Shown: positions 43,597 to 53,300 of the stretch, piece after piece
Layout of the letters: each line of letters starts with the position of its first letter
Numbering within the stretch: position 1 is the first letter of the stretch
NCBI RefSeq assembly: GCF_023638055.1
Contig: NZ_JAKRVY010000007.1
Location: 1 to 64,000 of the forward strand
Reading direction: 5' to 3'
DNA from: Natranaeroarchaeum aerophilus
Lineage (GTDB): Archaea; Halobacteriota; Halobacteria; Halobacteriales; Natronoarchaeaceae
Length of the DNA: 64,000 nucleotides
Position numbers and translations under genes: made by a program
The notes under the pieces: generated by a model
What the model was told of the DNA's origin: nothing
Database searches by the model: none
The model's input: the letters and a program-made list of their open reading frames with translations, nothing else

Positions 43597-44636
43597 CGCA
43601 TTTCACCCTCGGGCATATTGACGACAGAGCGTGGGCACCCATCATCGACGTATTCTTTTAGATTCGAAACTCCTCCATCAACCGACACTGCCTCCAAACC
43701 GATGATGTCATCATCCGCATAGACAGGGACACGCTGGAAGAAATTCGGACCATCTATACAACAGAACTCCCAGTTGAGGTCTAACTGTGTCCCCTCGACG
43801 GTGATTGTCTCGTATTTGGCCACGACCTCGTAAGCAGTCGCATCAGGTATCCAAACGCTCAGCGAGAGTTCGTCTTTGCCACTAAGCTCTGTTTCTACAG
43901 CAATTGCAACGGCACCAGCCTCGACAAGTACCTCAACAAGCCTATCTGGAGTCACCGATTCAGAAGGCAACGGAGTCGGGTCTTCGTCGTTCTGGACGAA
44001 CTCGGTTACCTGCCGAACTCCGTCCTCAACAGTGACCTCTTTCGGTCCATACGACATCCCCTCAGCGTACAGTGGGACTCGGCGATAGAGGTGAGTCTCT
44101 CCGGCCAATATACTGCCCAATCGAATTGGGAATGGTCTCCCATCAATTTCAACCGCGTCGAGCTCGCGTAGCGAATCGGCCACGCTAGCCTCATCACCAC
44201 CAACAGGCACGTGGTAAGTTACTCCGAAGAGCCCACGAGCAAGATGGTCTTCTGAAATCGCTGCAAATACAGCATCAGTATCCTCGATTGCTTCTGTAAA
44301 TTTCCTCACAGAAACAACATTATTCTCGGACAAGCAGACTGTCTCTCCTTCCTCCTGAGACTCGCAGAATTCAACGAGTCGGTCAATTGCGGTTTCGCTG
44401 TCTGGAACAGTACAATAGAAATCGAGAACTGATACATCCTCTTGCTCTTTCGACTGACACTCAATGTACCCAGTGACAACTAACGAACCGTCATGCTGTG
44501 ATTCGACATACGCACATACGGGACTGTCTTTTGCTTTTGCGCACAGACGAGTGGACCTCTTTTCAACAGTCCATTTGTCTGCGAGTTGATTTCGGGCCAT
44601 TTCTACTACATCGCTTTTGTTCTTGTCTTCTATCAT
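43593..44636 (-). CDS. Unknown protein with an internal duplication
   Basis: A 347-residue protein, not recognised. Two similar segments are visible: HLYRRVPLYAEGMSYGPKEV and FFQRVPVYADDDIIGLEAV, each followed by VEDGVRQVTEFV or VDGGVSNLKEYV. This indicates duplication of a module of about 120-130 residues. No signal peptide or membrane helix is seen. The ATG at 44636 is chosen because a TATA box lies 27 bases upstream of it; the TTG at 44660 falls inside the TATA box. It starts the three-gene operon. Confidence 0.6.
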   Translation of the reverse strand: MIEDKNKSDVVEMARNQLADKWTVEKRSTRLCAKAKDSPVCAYVESQHDGSLVVTGYIECQSKEQEDVSVLDFYCTVPDSETAIDRLVEFCESQEEGETVCLSENNVVSVRKFTEAIEDTDAVFAAISEDHLARGLFGVTYHVPVGGDEASVADSLRELDAVEIDGRPFPIRLGSILAGETHLYRRVPLYAEGMSYGPKEVTVEDGVRQVTEFVQNDEDPTPLPSESVTPDRLVEVLVEAGAVAIAVETELSGKDELSLSVWIPDATAYEVVAKYETITVEGTQLDLNWEFCCIDGPNFFQRVPVYADDDIIGLEAVSVDGGVSNLKEYVDDGCPRSVVNMPEGEMR

Positions 44637-44659
44637 CAAATCAGCCTTAGGATTTAACA

Positions 44660-44666
44660 AATATAT
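44660..44666 (-). promoter_or_regulatory. TATA box of the three-gene operon
   Basis: TATATAT on the minus strand is centred about 27 bases upstream of the ATG at 44636, the distance expected for a leaderless haloarchaeal messenger. It decides the start codon of the first operon gene against the TTG at 44660. Confidence 0.55.
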
Positions 44667-44990
44667 AGTTTTTGTTTTTATTTTATTAATTTAATAGGGA
44701 GTGACAGATTATTTATTCTCCTGTTGAACAAGGACCATCTCCTCTGCGAGGTGGCTCAGAGTGTCATAGAACAATAACCACCTGCTGTCAGTACTATTCA
44801 TCCTTACGCATACCTACGTAGAATTTGACCCCTTTGAGAGGTTTTGAGAGGATATTACCATCGTGTATAATATTTGTACGAGGAGAAGAGACTCTGGAGC
44901 CAACAATATGCGAGACAACAACTCTGCGTTCGACCTAATTTGAGGGATTAGGAACTAACCCCAACTCGACCAAAGAGAACAACCGATTCT
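44667..44990. other. AT-rich gap before the serine recombinase gene
   Basis: About 320 bases between the operon promoter and the recombinase stop. A pronounced T-rich stretch lies at 44668-44700. Short frames here are not protein-like. It contains GAGGTTTTGAGAGG-like short repeats but no clear att site or RNA. Confidence 0.35.
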
Positions 44991-45701
44991 TTACTTATTT
45001 GCGGAAAGGGCAATATCAGGCATCTCGATATTATGTTTCTTTGCGAGTTTGCGGTACCAGTCTTGTCGGTCAATGATGTCGTACACTGTCCCTCTACTGA
45101 TTCCTGTTTTATCAACGATGTTCGTTTTTGGCGCATCTGCATCGTTGAGGGCAAGCACCATTAGTGCATCCTCAAATCCGTCCCCTGGGACAAGATGATG
45201 TCCATTATTGTCGTGCTCTGTTCCATACCGGGGCCGGCCTTGGTGGTAGCCGTTCTCAACCCGCTCGTTAATTTTCTTCTTGGCCTGCTGGATTTCGCGG
45301 CGTTTGGCTACATCGTCCATATAATTACGAATCATCTCGATGAGCCATGACTCGTCGTCTTCTAGCTCAACACACTCGCCGTCTTTGGTCGTCCAGAGTT
45401 CGACACCCCACTCGTCTAGGTCGTAGTAGAGCATTGACCGCTCACGCTTATCACGGGAGAGTCGGTCACGGTCCCGGACGACCACGGCGTCTACGTCTTC
45501 ATCTTTGAGTGTTGCCTGCATCTCAAGATACTCAGGACGGTCTGCGTCAAACCCAGAAGAACGTTGACCGTCGTCATAGATGCGGAGCAGGTCGAACCCC
45601 TGGCCGTCGGTGAGCTGGCGAATTTCTCTTTGTTGGTCAGAAATGCTAGTGTCGCTGGTCTGGGACAGCCGACTGTATCCGACCGCGGTTTTTTTACTCA
45701 T
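44991..45701 (-). CDS. Small serine recombinase (resolvase/invertase family)
   Basis: A 236-residue serine recombinase. The N-terminal catalytic domain has GYSRLSQTSDTSISDQQREI (Arg and the active Ser within the usual YxRxS segment), then VVVRDRDRLSRDKRERSMLYY, the conserved DRLSR motif. A linker helix and a C-terminal helix-turn-helix follow (APKTNIVDKTGISRGTVYDII). It may resolve dimers, invert a segment, or belong to a second mobile unit within the element. The ATG at 45701 overlaps the upstream small gene's end, so translation is coupled. Confidence 0.85.
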   Translation of the reverse strand: MSKKTAVGYSRLSQTSDTSISDQQREIRQLTDGQGFDLLRIYDDGQRSSGFDADRPEYLEMQATLKDEDVDAVVVRDRDRLSRDKRERSMLYYDLDEWGVELWTTKDGECVELEDDESWLIEMIRNYMDDVAKRREIQQAKKKINERVENGYHQGRPRYGTEHDNNGHHLVPGDGFEDALMVLALNDADAPKTNIVDKTGISRGTVYDIIDRQDWYRKLAKKHNIEMPDIALSANK

Positions 45702-45855
45702 TGTTATCAGCTCGCTCGGTGACACGTAGTTTGAGTGTATTTTGTGATTCTACCTCCCACTCAGCATCGGCTCCCTTGAGGTTCATTGCGTCAGCAAGAT
45801 TTTTGTTAATTGTTACCACGTATTGTCCGTTGGATTTCTGTTGAATTTTGACCAT
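45694..45855 (-). CDS. 53-residue AbrB/MazE-like small protein
   Basis: A 53-residue protein that overlaps the serine recombinase start by eight bases (ATGAGTAA). The sequence VKIQQKSNGQYVVTINKNLA, then MNLKGADAEWEVESQNTLKL, has the swapped-hairpin AbrB/MazE/SpoVT pattern, in which two such chains form a DNA-binding dimer. It is expected to regulate the recombinase unit and its own promoter. The alternative is a solitary antitoxin, but no toxin partner is adjacent. Confidence 0.65.
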   Translation of the reverse strand: MVKIQQKSNGQYVVTINKNLADAMNLKGADAEWEVESQNTLKLRVTERADNNE

Positions 45856-45872
45856 ATCTCTAAGTCACTTCC

Positions 45873-45892
45873 TACCGTTAATTATACCGTTA
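45873..45892 (-). promoter_or_regulatory. Promoter with two direct repeats TAACGGTA
   Basis: On the minus strand TAACGGTA-TAAT-TAACGGTA places two identical 8-bp repeats 12 bp apart, around a TATA-like TATAAT centred about 28 bases before the ATG at 45855. A protein binding both repeats would cover the TATA box on one DNA face. The AbrB-like product is the obvious candidate repressor. Confidence 0.55.
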
Positions 45893-46198
45893 AAGCTACT
45901 TGTAAACCGGGGGTGTCGAGATATAGAGGTTTCTAACACACTTCGTGGTGATGTCGGAGCTTTTCTTTGTGTCGTTTCCATCTGCCAGAACTGCAGTCCA
46001 AAAAATAGAGCTCAGACGCATATAGGTCTATTTTTAATTCTTCCAAATCATCAAGCAGTATCCGATGAGTATTGCGACCGACATCATACACATAGTGAGG
46101 CCGTCAATAAGCTCAACAAAGTTTTCTTCAGTTCGGAGGTCAGAGTGTCAAAAATAACTTGCCACACATTGATATGACCTGAGTGTATTACCCAGCGT
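45893..46198. other. Gap upstream of the methyltransferase gene
   Basis: About 305 bases. The plus-strand frame 45848-46177 crosses the operator and small gene and has no protein-like pattern, so it is rejected. No strong TATA element is visible just before the ATG at 46199; GATATG around 46171 is the nearest weak match. Confidence 0.35.
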
Positions 46199-49100
46199 AT
46201 GACTCTTCAGCAGATTTCCGCATCTGATATTACGAGCTGGGACTCTTTACAGGACATTGCAGCCACATTCGAGAAACGCGGGCTCAAGTTGAGACCAAAC
46301 CTTGGAGAAGACCATCAACTCGTCCTCCAACTCTCTGACGAGGAATTCGTCGTTCTCGTCGAGGCCGGACCAGGCGAATCTGCGACCGATTTCAAACCTG
46401 AAAACCGCACACGGCACACAAACCTCGTCGCGACGAACGATTTCGAGGACTTCACTTTCCTGACGCGCGTGCGCAGTTGGGAAGGCCAGCAGCACGGTCG
46501 TATCAAGCACCAGAAACTCTCCTTTAGCAAGAAACAGTTCCAGTCCGGGAGTGGCGAGAAGAACACCATCTTACAGAAACTGAACTCCATCGAGTACGGC
46601 TCGTCGGCAGCCATCTACGACACACTCTACGACACCCGGAAGGTCGTCAAAGAGTTCTACCAACAATTCGAGAGCCTGCGCACCAACCTTGTGCAGGAGG
46701 TTTCAGGTATCCCTGACAACCGGGGCGATGCAAAGCAACGGTACGTGCAGATTATTCTCGACCGGATGATTTTCCTCTACTTCATTCAAGAGAAGCGGCT
46801 GCTCGACCGAAACCCTGACTACCTCCATGAAGAGCCCGCGAAAGTCGTGGATGAGGGCGACGACCGCTACGAGGAGTTTTACGAGCCGCTGTTCTTCGAT
46901 TACCTCGCGGAGGATAAACAGAACCCGGACTTCGGTAAACTCCCGTACCTAAACGGTGGTTTGTTCGCGAAGAACCCCGTCGAAGAGGAGTTTGAAGACG
47001 CAAAACTGGGCAACACCGCCGAGAAGACGAACGAACTGTTCGACGATATTCTGGACTTCCTTTCCGACTGGAACTGGAATGTTGACGAACGGCTCGACAT
47101 CGTTGACCCGAAAAACCTCTCCCCAGCGATTCTCGGTCACATCTTCGAGCAGACGGTCAACCAGAAGGAGATGGGCGCATACTACACGCCAGAGGAGATT
47201 ACCGGCTTCATGGCTCGCCGGACGATTCACCCATACCTCCTCGACGAACTCAACGAGGTTGTTGGCGCGACCTACGAGGAAATCGACGACGTATTTGGCT
47301 TCCCAGAGACAGGTGCGAGTGCTGATACGGCGGCCATCGCTGACGGGGGGATGGTCACCCAGCAGGCCGCGACGGAGAACGTAGAGACTGGTCACGTCGA
47401 GACGCTGTACCACGACATCCTAAAAGAGGCGCAGATTCTTGACCCCGCTGTCGGGAGTGGCGCGTTCCTTCTGGCGGGACAGGAAATTCTGCTTGACCTC
47501 TATATGCAATGCATCGAGTTCTTCCAGCAACTCGAAGCCGAGGGGAAAGGCTGGGAACTGGAGTCACGAACACGGGATGAGTTGGAGACCATCGCGTCGG
47601 GGGGAGGGAACGCATCGCTGTTTGCGAAGCGGACTATCATCCTGAATAACCTATATGGGGTGGACATCGACGAAGGTGCGGTCGAAATATGTAAACTCCG
47701 GCTGTGGCTCTCGATGGTTGCGGACATTGAGGATGAGCCCGGCGAGGTTGAACCGCTCCCCAACATTGATTTCAATATCCGACAGGGCAACTCACTCATC
47801 GGATTCACAGATGTCCAAGAGATTGCTACTGATAAAGGAGATGCTTCCCTCTCGAACTTTGGTGGCGGTGTTGGTGAAAGTGTTCAGGAGATGTATGAGG
47901 AGGTAATTACAGCGGTTAAACGCCATAAAAATGCAGATACATCACAAGAAGCTACAAATGCAAGGAGATTGGCCGAAACGCGAATTGACGAGTATAGTGA
48001 TTCCCTAGATGAAAAAATCCTCCAAAGGTTCGAAGATGCAGGTGTAGATGATGTTTCGCTCACGGAAATTAGAGAACATTCACCATTTCATTGGGTCCTT
48101 GAGTTCGCTTCGGTCTATGCAGATGGAGGATTTGATGTTATCGTCGGAAACCCCCCGTGGGACAAGGTGAAGGTGACAAGAGATGATTACTTCATAAAAT
48201 ATGACCCCGGTTTCCGAAGTCTACCAACTAAACTAAAGGACGACCGTCAAGAGGAACTGCTAGAAAAGGATGAGATTGCAGAGGGATGGGAGGAGTACAA
48301 ACATCAAGCCGACCGTTTGGGGACCTATTACCGAAGCCAGTTTTCAAAACAGACTGCTCAAGTTAGTGGGCGTACTGTCGCGGGTGACACAGACTTGGCA
48401 CCTCTGTTCCTAGAGAGGAGTGAAGAAATAGTCGATGACGGCTCATATGTTTCGTTAATCGTCCCGAACATCGTTTTCACAGGCGGGTCATATAAGAATT
48501 TGAGACGGAATCTGCTCAAAAAGAATACGCTTGATTCACTCTTCACCTTTGAAAACCGAGGTATCTTCCAACATGTAGATACTCGATACACCTTCACTAT
48601 ATCCACATTCACAGTAGGGAGCAAAACTCAGTCACTTCTCTGTTCCTTCAAACGTGGCGACCTCTCAGTACTCAGGACGCCGGAAGCTAGTGGAATATCG
48701 ACACCTGCCAAAGTCCTACTCAAGTTTTCACCCGAATCGGGGATGTTTCCTAAGATTCGCTCTAGTGAACATGTTGATATTCTCCAAAAAATCACCCAGC
48801 ATTCTTCGCTAGAACAAGCGTGGACTGTGAACACATACAGAGAACTTGACCAGACAAATGACTCTGACAGATTCTTTAATGAAGACGGGGAGAACAGGTA
48901 TCGCTTATATGGGGGCCGGAATATTTTCCAGTTCTCTTACTCGCCGCCATACGCGCAAGAAGTAGATTACTATGGTATTCCTGAAGATGAGGCTCCTGAA
49001 AAGAGTGCTAAAACACGAATTAGACAGAAGAATACGAGAGCGCTAAAGAATGCAATCTATGAGCATATTGATGCACCTTCCTCCAAATCGAAGAAAAAAG

Positions 49101-49792
49101 CCGTCAACGAATATCTAGACGGAATAAGAGGTGAAGGTCTGAGTGAGAGTGACGTATTATTAGACTGTACTGAATACCGTCTTGCCTATCGTGATATTGC
49201 GCGACCAACGGATGAACGTACGACAATTGCTGCAGTCCTACCGAAAGGAGTTGCAACCTATACAAACCTGACCACAATTCGGCCGTATTCTATCGAACCC
49301 GATAAAGCATCTATGTCGGAGGTACCTCTGCATGGTGTGTATAAGAAGAAGTACTCCAATTGGGAATTATTTGCACTTCTAGGTCTCCTCAACAGTCTTC
49401 CGTTTGATTTCTTAATCGGTGAGAAGACAGATAAGCGAATTGCTACATACAGTATTCTTGAGTCACAAGTTCCGAAATTAGACCATGGGGGCGAATGGTT
49501 CGAATATATTGCCTATAGAGCGGCCCGACTGAATTGTTACGGGGATGAGTTTAGGGAAATGAGGGAGAGGCTAGGTGATATTGAACCCGCGACAGACAAG
49601 AAAGAGCGGAGTAGAATACAGGCCGAAATTGACGCTGCTGCTCTCCATGTATATGGCTTGGACTATGATGATGCAAAGTTCATTCTGGAGGACTTCCATC
49701 GGGTACAAAACCCGCGTGTAATGACCGACGCATACTTCGAGACTGTTGAGGAGAAGTACTTAGAGTTATCAGACCAGCATTCAATCCAGTAA
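46199..49792 (+). CDS. PglX/Eco57I-type adenine-specific DNA methyltransferase
   Basis: A 1197-residue protein whose centre is an N6-adenine methyltransferase. SAM motif I is ILDPAVGSGAFLL (Asp415 region). The catalytic motif IV is NPPW at about residues 651-654, in DVIVGNPPWDKVKV. Before motif I is the MGAYYTPEEITGFMARRTI block typical of PglX and Eco57I-like enzymes. The C-terminal about 500 residues hold target-recognition and coiled regions. No PD-(D/E)XK nuclease motif was seen in the N-terminal 300 residues, so cleavage would need a partner. Its 3' end overlaps the TBP-like gene by 12 bases on the other strand. Confidence 0.88.
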   Translation: MTLQQISASDITSWDSLQDIAATFEKRGLKLRPNLGEDHQLVLQLSDEEFVVLVEAGPGESATDFKPENRTRHTNLVATNDFEDFTFLTRVRSWEGQQHGRIKHQKLSFSKKQFQSGSGEKNTILQKLNSIEYGSSAAIYDTLYDTRKVVKEFYQQFESLRTNLVQEVSGIPDNRGDAKQRYVQIILDRMIFLYFIQEKRLLDRNPDYLHEEPAKVVDEGDDRYEEFYEPLFFDYLAEDKQNPDFGKLPYLNGGLFAKNPVEEEFEDAKLGNTAEKTNELFDDILDFLSDWNWNVDERLDIVDPKNLSPAILGHIFEQTVNQKEMGAYYTPEEITGFMARRTIHPYLLDELNEVVGATYEEIDDVFGFPETGASADTAAIADGGMVTQQAATENVETGHVETLYHDILKEAQILDPAVGSGAFLLAGQEILLDLYMQCIEFFQQLEAEGKGWELESRTRDELETIASGGGNASLFAKRTIILNNLYGVDIDEGAVEICKLRLWLSMVADIEDEPGEVEPLPNIDFNIRQGNSLIGFTDVQEIATDKGDASLSNFGGGVGESVQEMYEEVITAVKRHKNADTSQEATNARRLAETRIDEYSDSLDEKILQRFEDAGVDDVSLTEIREHSPFHWVLEFASVYADGGFDVIVGNPPWDKVKVTRDDYFIKYDPGFRSLPTKLKDDRQEELLEKDEIAEGWEEYKHQADRLGTYYRSQFSKQTAQVSGRTVAGDTDLAPLFLERSEEIVDDGSYVSLIVPNIVFTGGSYKNLRRNLLKKNTLDSLFTFENRGIFQHVDTRYTFTISTFTVGSKTQSLLCSFKRGDLSVLRTPEASGISTPAKVLLKFSPESGMFPKIRSSEHVDILQKITQHSSLEQAWTVNTYRELDQTNDSDRFFNEDGENRYRLYGGRNIFQFSYSPPYAQEVDYYGIPEDEAPEKSAKTRIRQKNTRALKNAIYEHIDAPSSKSKKKAVNEYLDGIRGEGLSESDVLLDCTEYRLAYRDIARPTDERTTIAAVLPKGVATYTNLTTIRPYSIEPDKASMSEVPLHGVYKKKYSNWELFALLGLLNSLPFDFLIGEKTDKRIATYSILESQVPKLDHGGEWFEYIAYRAARLNCYGDEFREMRERLGDIEPATDKKERSRIQAEIDAAALHVYGLDYDDAKFILEDFHRVQNPRVMTDAYFETVEEKYLELSDQHSIQ

Positions 49793-50326
49793 TTGTCTGA
49801 GTTCCTCATTAAACGACTCAAGTGCTTTCTTTGCATCAAGGGGGTCTGGATTTCCAGTGTAAATGTAGGAGCCAGTTCGGTAGAGGGTGAAAAGACCGCG
49901 ATATTCCTTCTTACGGTAATTTAGTCCCGGACTCAGGGTTGGGTCATACTCTACGTCTTCGTGAAGGTCCAATGCGACCGCCTCTAGGTTAACCTCCTGA
50001 CCAATATTCCCATTATATACTAAATTTCGCACGTCAGGCTCTTCTATAACGACCTTCAGACCTAGATGCTCTTCTAATATATCTACTAATTCATTATACG
50101 CTTCCTTAATCTGGTCAACATTTTCCCCTCCAGTAAGATGGTATGTTCCAGTCCGAAACAGCATAACTGTTACCGAAGTATCAGGTAGTTCAAAATGTAG
50201 TCCCGGGGCTTCCTCTGGCTCGTATGATGGAGAGAGGTACTTCATATCCTCAAATGCGTTGTGTAAATCGACCTCAATACCGAGGTCGCCTCCAGCAACT
50301 ACGTTCACTAGGGTATAGTTGACCAT
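49781..50326 (-). CDS. Divergent TATA-binding-protein paralogue
   Basis: A 181-residue protein with two TBP repeats: VNVVAGGDLGIEVDLHNAF to YHLTGGENVDQIKEAY, and VRNLVYNGNIGQEVNLEAVALDL to YIYTGNPDPLDAKKAL. The conserved Asn residues (N8, N101), PGL and RTG motifs are retained. Of the four Phe that kink TATA DNA, only F57 remains; the others are A40, S132 and Y149. Binding to canonical TATA boxes is therefore likely altered. It lies 48 bases after the helicase gene on the same strand. The ATG at 50326 is chosen over a GTG at 50344. An element-specific transcription factor or a DNA-recognition subunit are the main options. Confidence 0.8.
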   Translation of the reverse strand: MVNYTLVNVVAGGDLGIEVDLHNAFEDMKYLSPSYEPEEAPGLHFELPDTSVTVMLFRTGTYHLTGGENVDQIKEAYNELVDILEEHLGLKVVIEEPDVRNLVYNGNIGQEVNLEAVALDLHEDVEYDPTLSPGLNYRKKEYRGLFTLYRTGSYIYTGNPDPLDAKKALESFNEELRQLLD

Positions 50327-50374
50327 ACTGAAGACAGACAGCACATAGCAAAAAGAGCCCCGGCATACTTGTGT

Positions 50375-53300
50375 CTATGTGCCAACAATACCCCAACAGA
50401 CTAACTGTGCTTGGACATCACTCTCCCGGACGAGTGTATCCTGATATTCAGTAGATGCCTCAATATTCTCTTCCAGAAATGATTCGAGTGTTTTGAGGAA
50501 TTCGGCAGGCGGCCAATCTGGGAACAAGTCGTACTCATCGTGGTGACGGAAGGTATCGCGAAGAATTCGGTCTTCGTCGGTATTCGCAAGTTTGAACTCA
50601 CCAAGCCGACTGTGGAGGTCGTCGGTCCACTCATCAATCGTGTCGTGGTCTTCATGCGAGCAGGGGTCGTCCCCAAAGTTAGGCTGGAGGTAGTGAGCGA
50701 GGAAGTCCAGAATCGTCTCTTGTTCCTTCGAGAACGAATCGCCCTGCTTGAACGCTCCCTCAACCTGCCCTTCACGTATCGCTTCAAGCCGGTCGTTAAG
50801 CACTTCCTCAATCTCCTTTCGGTTCGCCAGTACATTGTCGATGTTCCCCAAGACCGGCTCACCCTTGACAGATGGGCTGATTGAAAGCGTCTGGATAGAC
50901 CGCTCTTTCACGTCGTCACCAAACGGCTTGTAGTAGAATGCCCGACGTACGCGCCCGAGTGGAGCGTTCTCCTCCTCACTGTTGAACCAGAGATGTGCTA
51001 GCCCGAATACACCTGGACGCGGCCCCTTGTCATGGTTGATGGTATTCGTAAAGAGCAATTCCCGCTCGTCCGGTGAGTCGTTGAAGAATTCCTCTGCATA
51101 CTCGAAGTCGTCAGCTGTGAGCCCGTACTCTTCATTCAACTCCTGCTTTAGCAGGAATCGGTCGTACGCCGCCTCTTCGTTGCTTCCAGCATTTCGGAGG
51201 AGCGGGTTCTTGCTCGTATCGTCGAGTTCGTTTACGTCCTCGACTTCACGCGACCGGCGCAATGAGTCCTCAATTTCATCGACTTCCAGTTCTCCGATGG
51301 TCTTCTGGGTATCGACGCCCGCTTTTTCCAGAATCTGGTCCTCGTTCGGGTCAAGGATGTTATTCTCCTTGCCGACGATGAGTGCGATGTCATTGATTTT
51401 CGCCTGCAACCGTTTCAGCAACTTGATGGCCGCCTCAATGTCGCCGTCAGGATAGAAGTTGTGGACATGTTTCTCCGCCGTACTCCCGATGCGGTCGATA
51501 CGACCGACGCGCTGGACGATGCGCATCGGGTTCCACGGGAGGTCGTAGTTAACCACGACATGAACATCCTGCAAGTTCACCCCTTCGCTCAGCGTGTCAG
51601 TCGCGACGACGTACTGGAGTTCGGTTTCATCTGATTCTGCGAGCGTACTTTGGTATCCAGATGCCTGCGGCGCGAATCGCTGGATAATATCCTGCTTGTT
51701 CTCGTCGCCGCCCTTCACGACCGCACTGTTTGCCGCCGTCAGCGGAGAGTTAGGGTTGTCTCGGAGCGTCCGATAGACGTAATCGGCGGTCCCTCGGTAC
51801 TGCGTGAAAATGAGGACCTTTTGGTCGTGGTTCTGGAGAACCTCTGCGAGCCGGTCGATTTTCGGGTCGCGGAATTCCCGGAGTGAGAAGATTGCCTCGT
51901 AGAAGTCACGCGTCGCAGCATCGATTTCCGCCAGGTCACTCCTCGGGTACAGGACAGGGTTCATTTCCTCCTCAGAGACCTCAGGGAGCGTACCAGCATT
52001 GTGGTTGTGAAGCCATTGTCGCACCGTGACTGCATGGTCGCTTACGTCTCCAGCATCGCGGGCCACATCTCCGATGAATTGCGTGAGGAAGTATGCGAGT
52101 AACGTCAGGTCCTCACGGATGTAGTTTTTCACCTCACCAATTGTCGCGTCTGCCAGTTCATTCTCTACCTTTCCCTCACCTCCGTCGGCACGAACTGAGG
52201 TCGAGTCGAAGCCGAACTCTTCAAGCGTCTGTTCGAGGTCTTCGGCAGCGTCCTCTCCCTCAACGAAGTCGTCGATGGTTACAGCGGCCTCACCATTCTG
52301 TACGCTACGCAGGAGGTCGATGTCCTCGTCTTCGGGCAGGTCTTCTAGAAAGCCAAGAAGCCGACGCTCGCTCTGGTGTAGGGTCTCGATGGACTGGACA
52401 AACGCGTACGTCGACGATTCCAGTCGCTTGAGTAGGTTCAATTTGTATAACGCTTTCAGAGTCCCCCCAGCCTGCGGATTCTTCACTGTGATGTGCGGGA
52501 GATGAAGTGCGTCCATCACATCGGGAAGCATCCGATAGATGGGCTGGTAGGCGGGCGGCAGAGAGTACTGTTCCTTGTGAAGTTTTGGTGGCTTGAAACT
52601 CATCTCGAAATCTTCGTCAGCCTGAATCTGTTCCTTGACGTGCTTGCGCGTTCGCAGAACCATCACCTCGTTGAGGATGTTCGAGATTTCATTCGAGTGG
52701 CGCTGCAACTGCTCAGTGATTTGCTGTTGCTTCTGTTCTGACACTTCCTCCTTCCCGGCGGCAATACGTTTTCTGACTTCTGCGAGTTCGATGTACTCGT
52801 CGAACGCGTCAAAGTCGAGTGAGGCCTTGTTACGGAGTTCCTCCGGGCTCGTGAATAGGCTGATAAGATTCTTCAGGTCAGTAGCACTATTGTTGAGGGG
52901 CGTCGCGGTCAGCATTATCATCGTTTTCCCGCGTAATTGGCGGAGATTTGCGTGCCGCCGCGTTCCCTTGTAGTCGTCATCGTGAGTTGGGTTCGGACGC
53001 CACTTCCCAAAGTTGCGGAAGCGATGGGCCTCGTCAATGAGAAGTACGTCGAATTGGTCACGGAGTTTCTGAACCTCCTCGTAGCCGAGGTTCTGGAACT
53101 TGCTAATGCTCATCACATCGAGATGTTTCCCGTCCATCTCCAGTCCGAAATAAGGATTCCCATCCTCGTCAGTACCGTCTTGAAGCAAATCTTCCCACTG
53201 GTCGGTCAAGTTCGCAGGGACAATGAGTAGACAGCGGTCACCGTGCTGCCGATAGTCATAGAGCAATTCGCCGCCAATAAATGACTTCCCGAGGCCAACA

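Noticed and set aside
45848-46177. 109-codon plus-strand frame upstream of the methyltransferase
   Set aside because: It overlaps the AbrB-like promoter repeats, has no protein-like pattern, and lacks a promoter.
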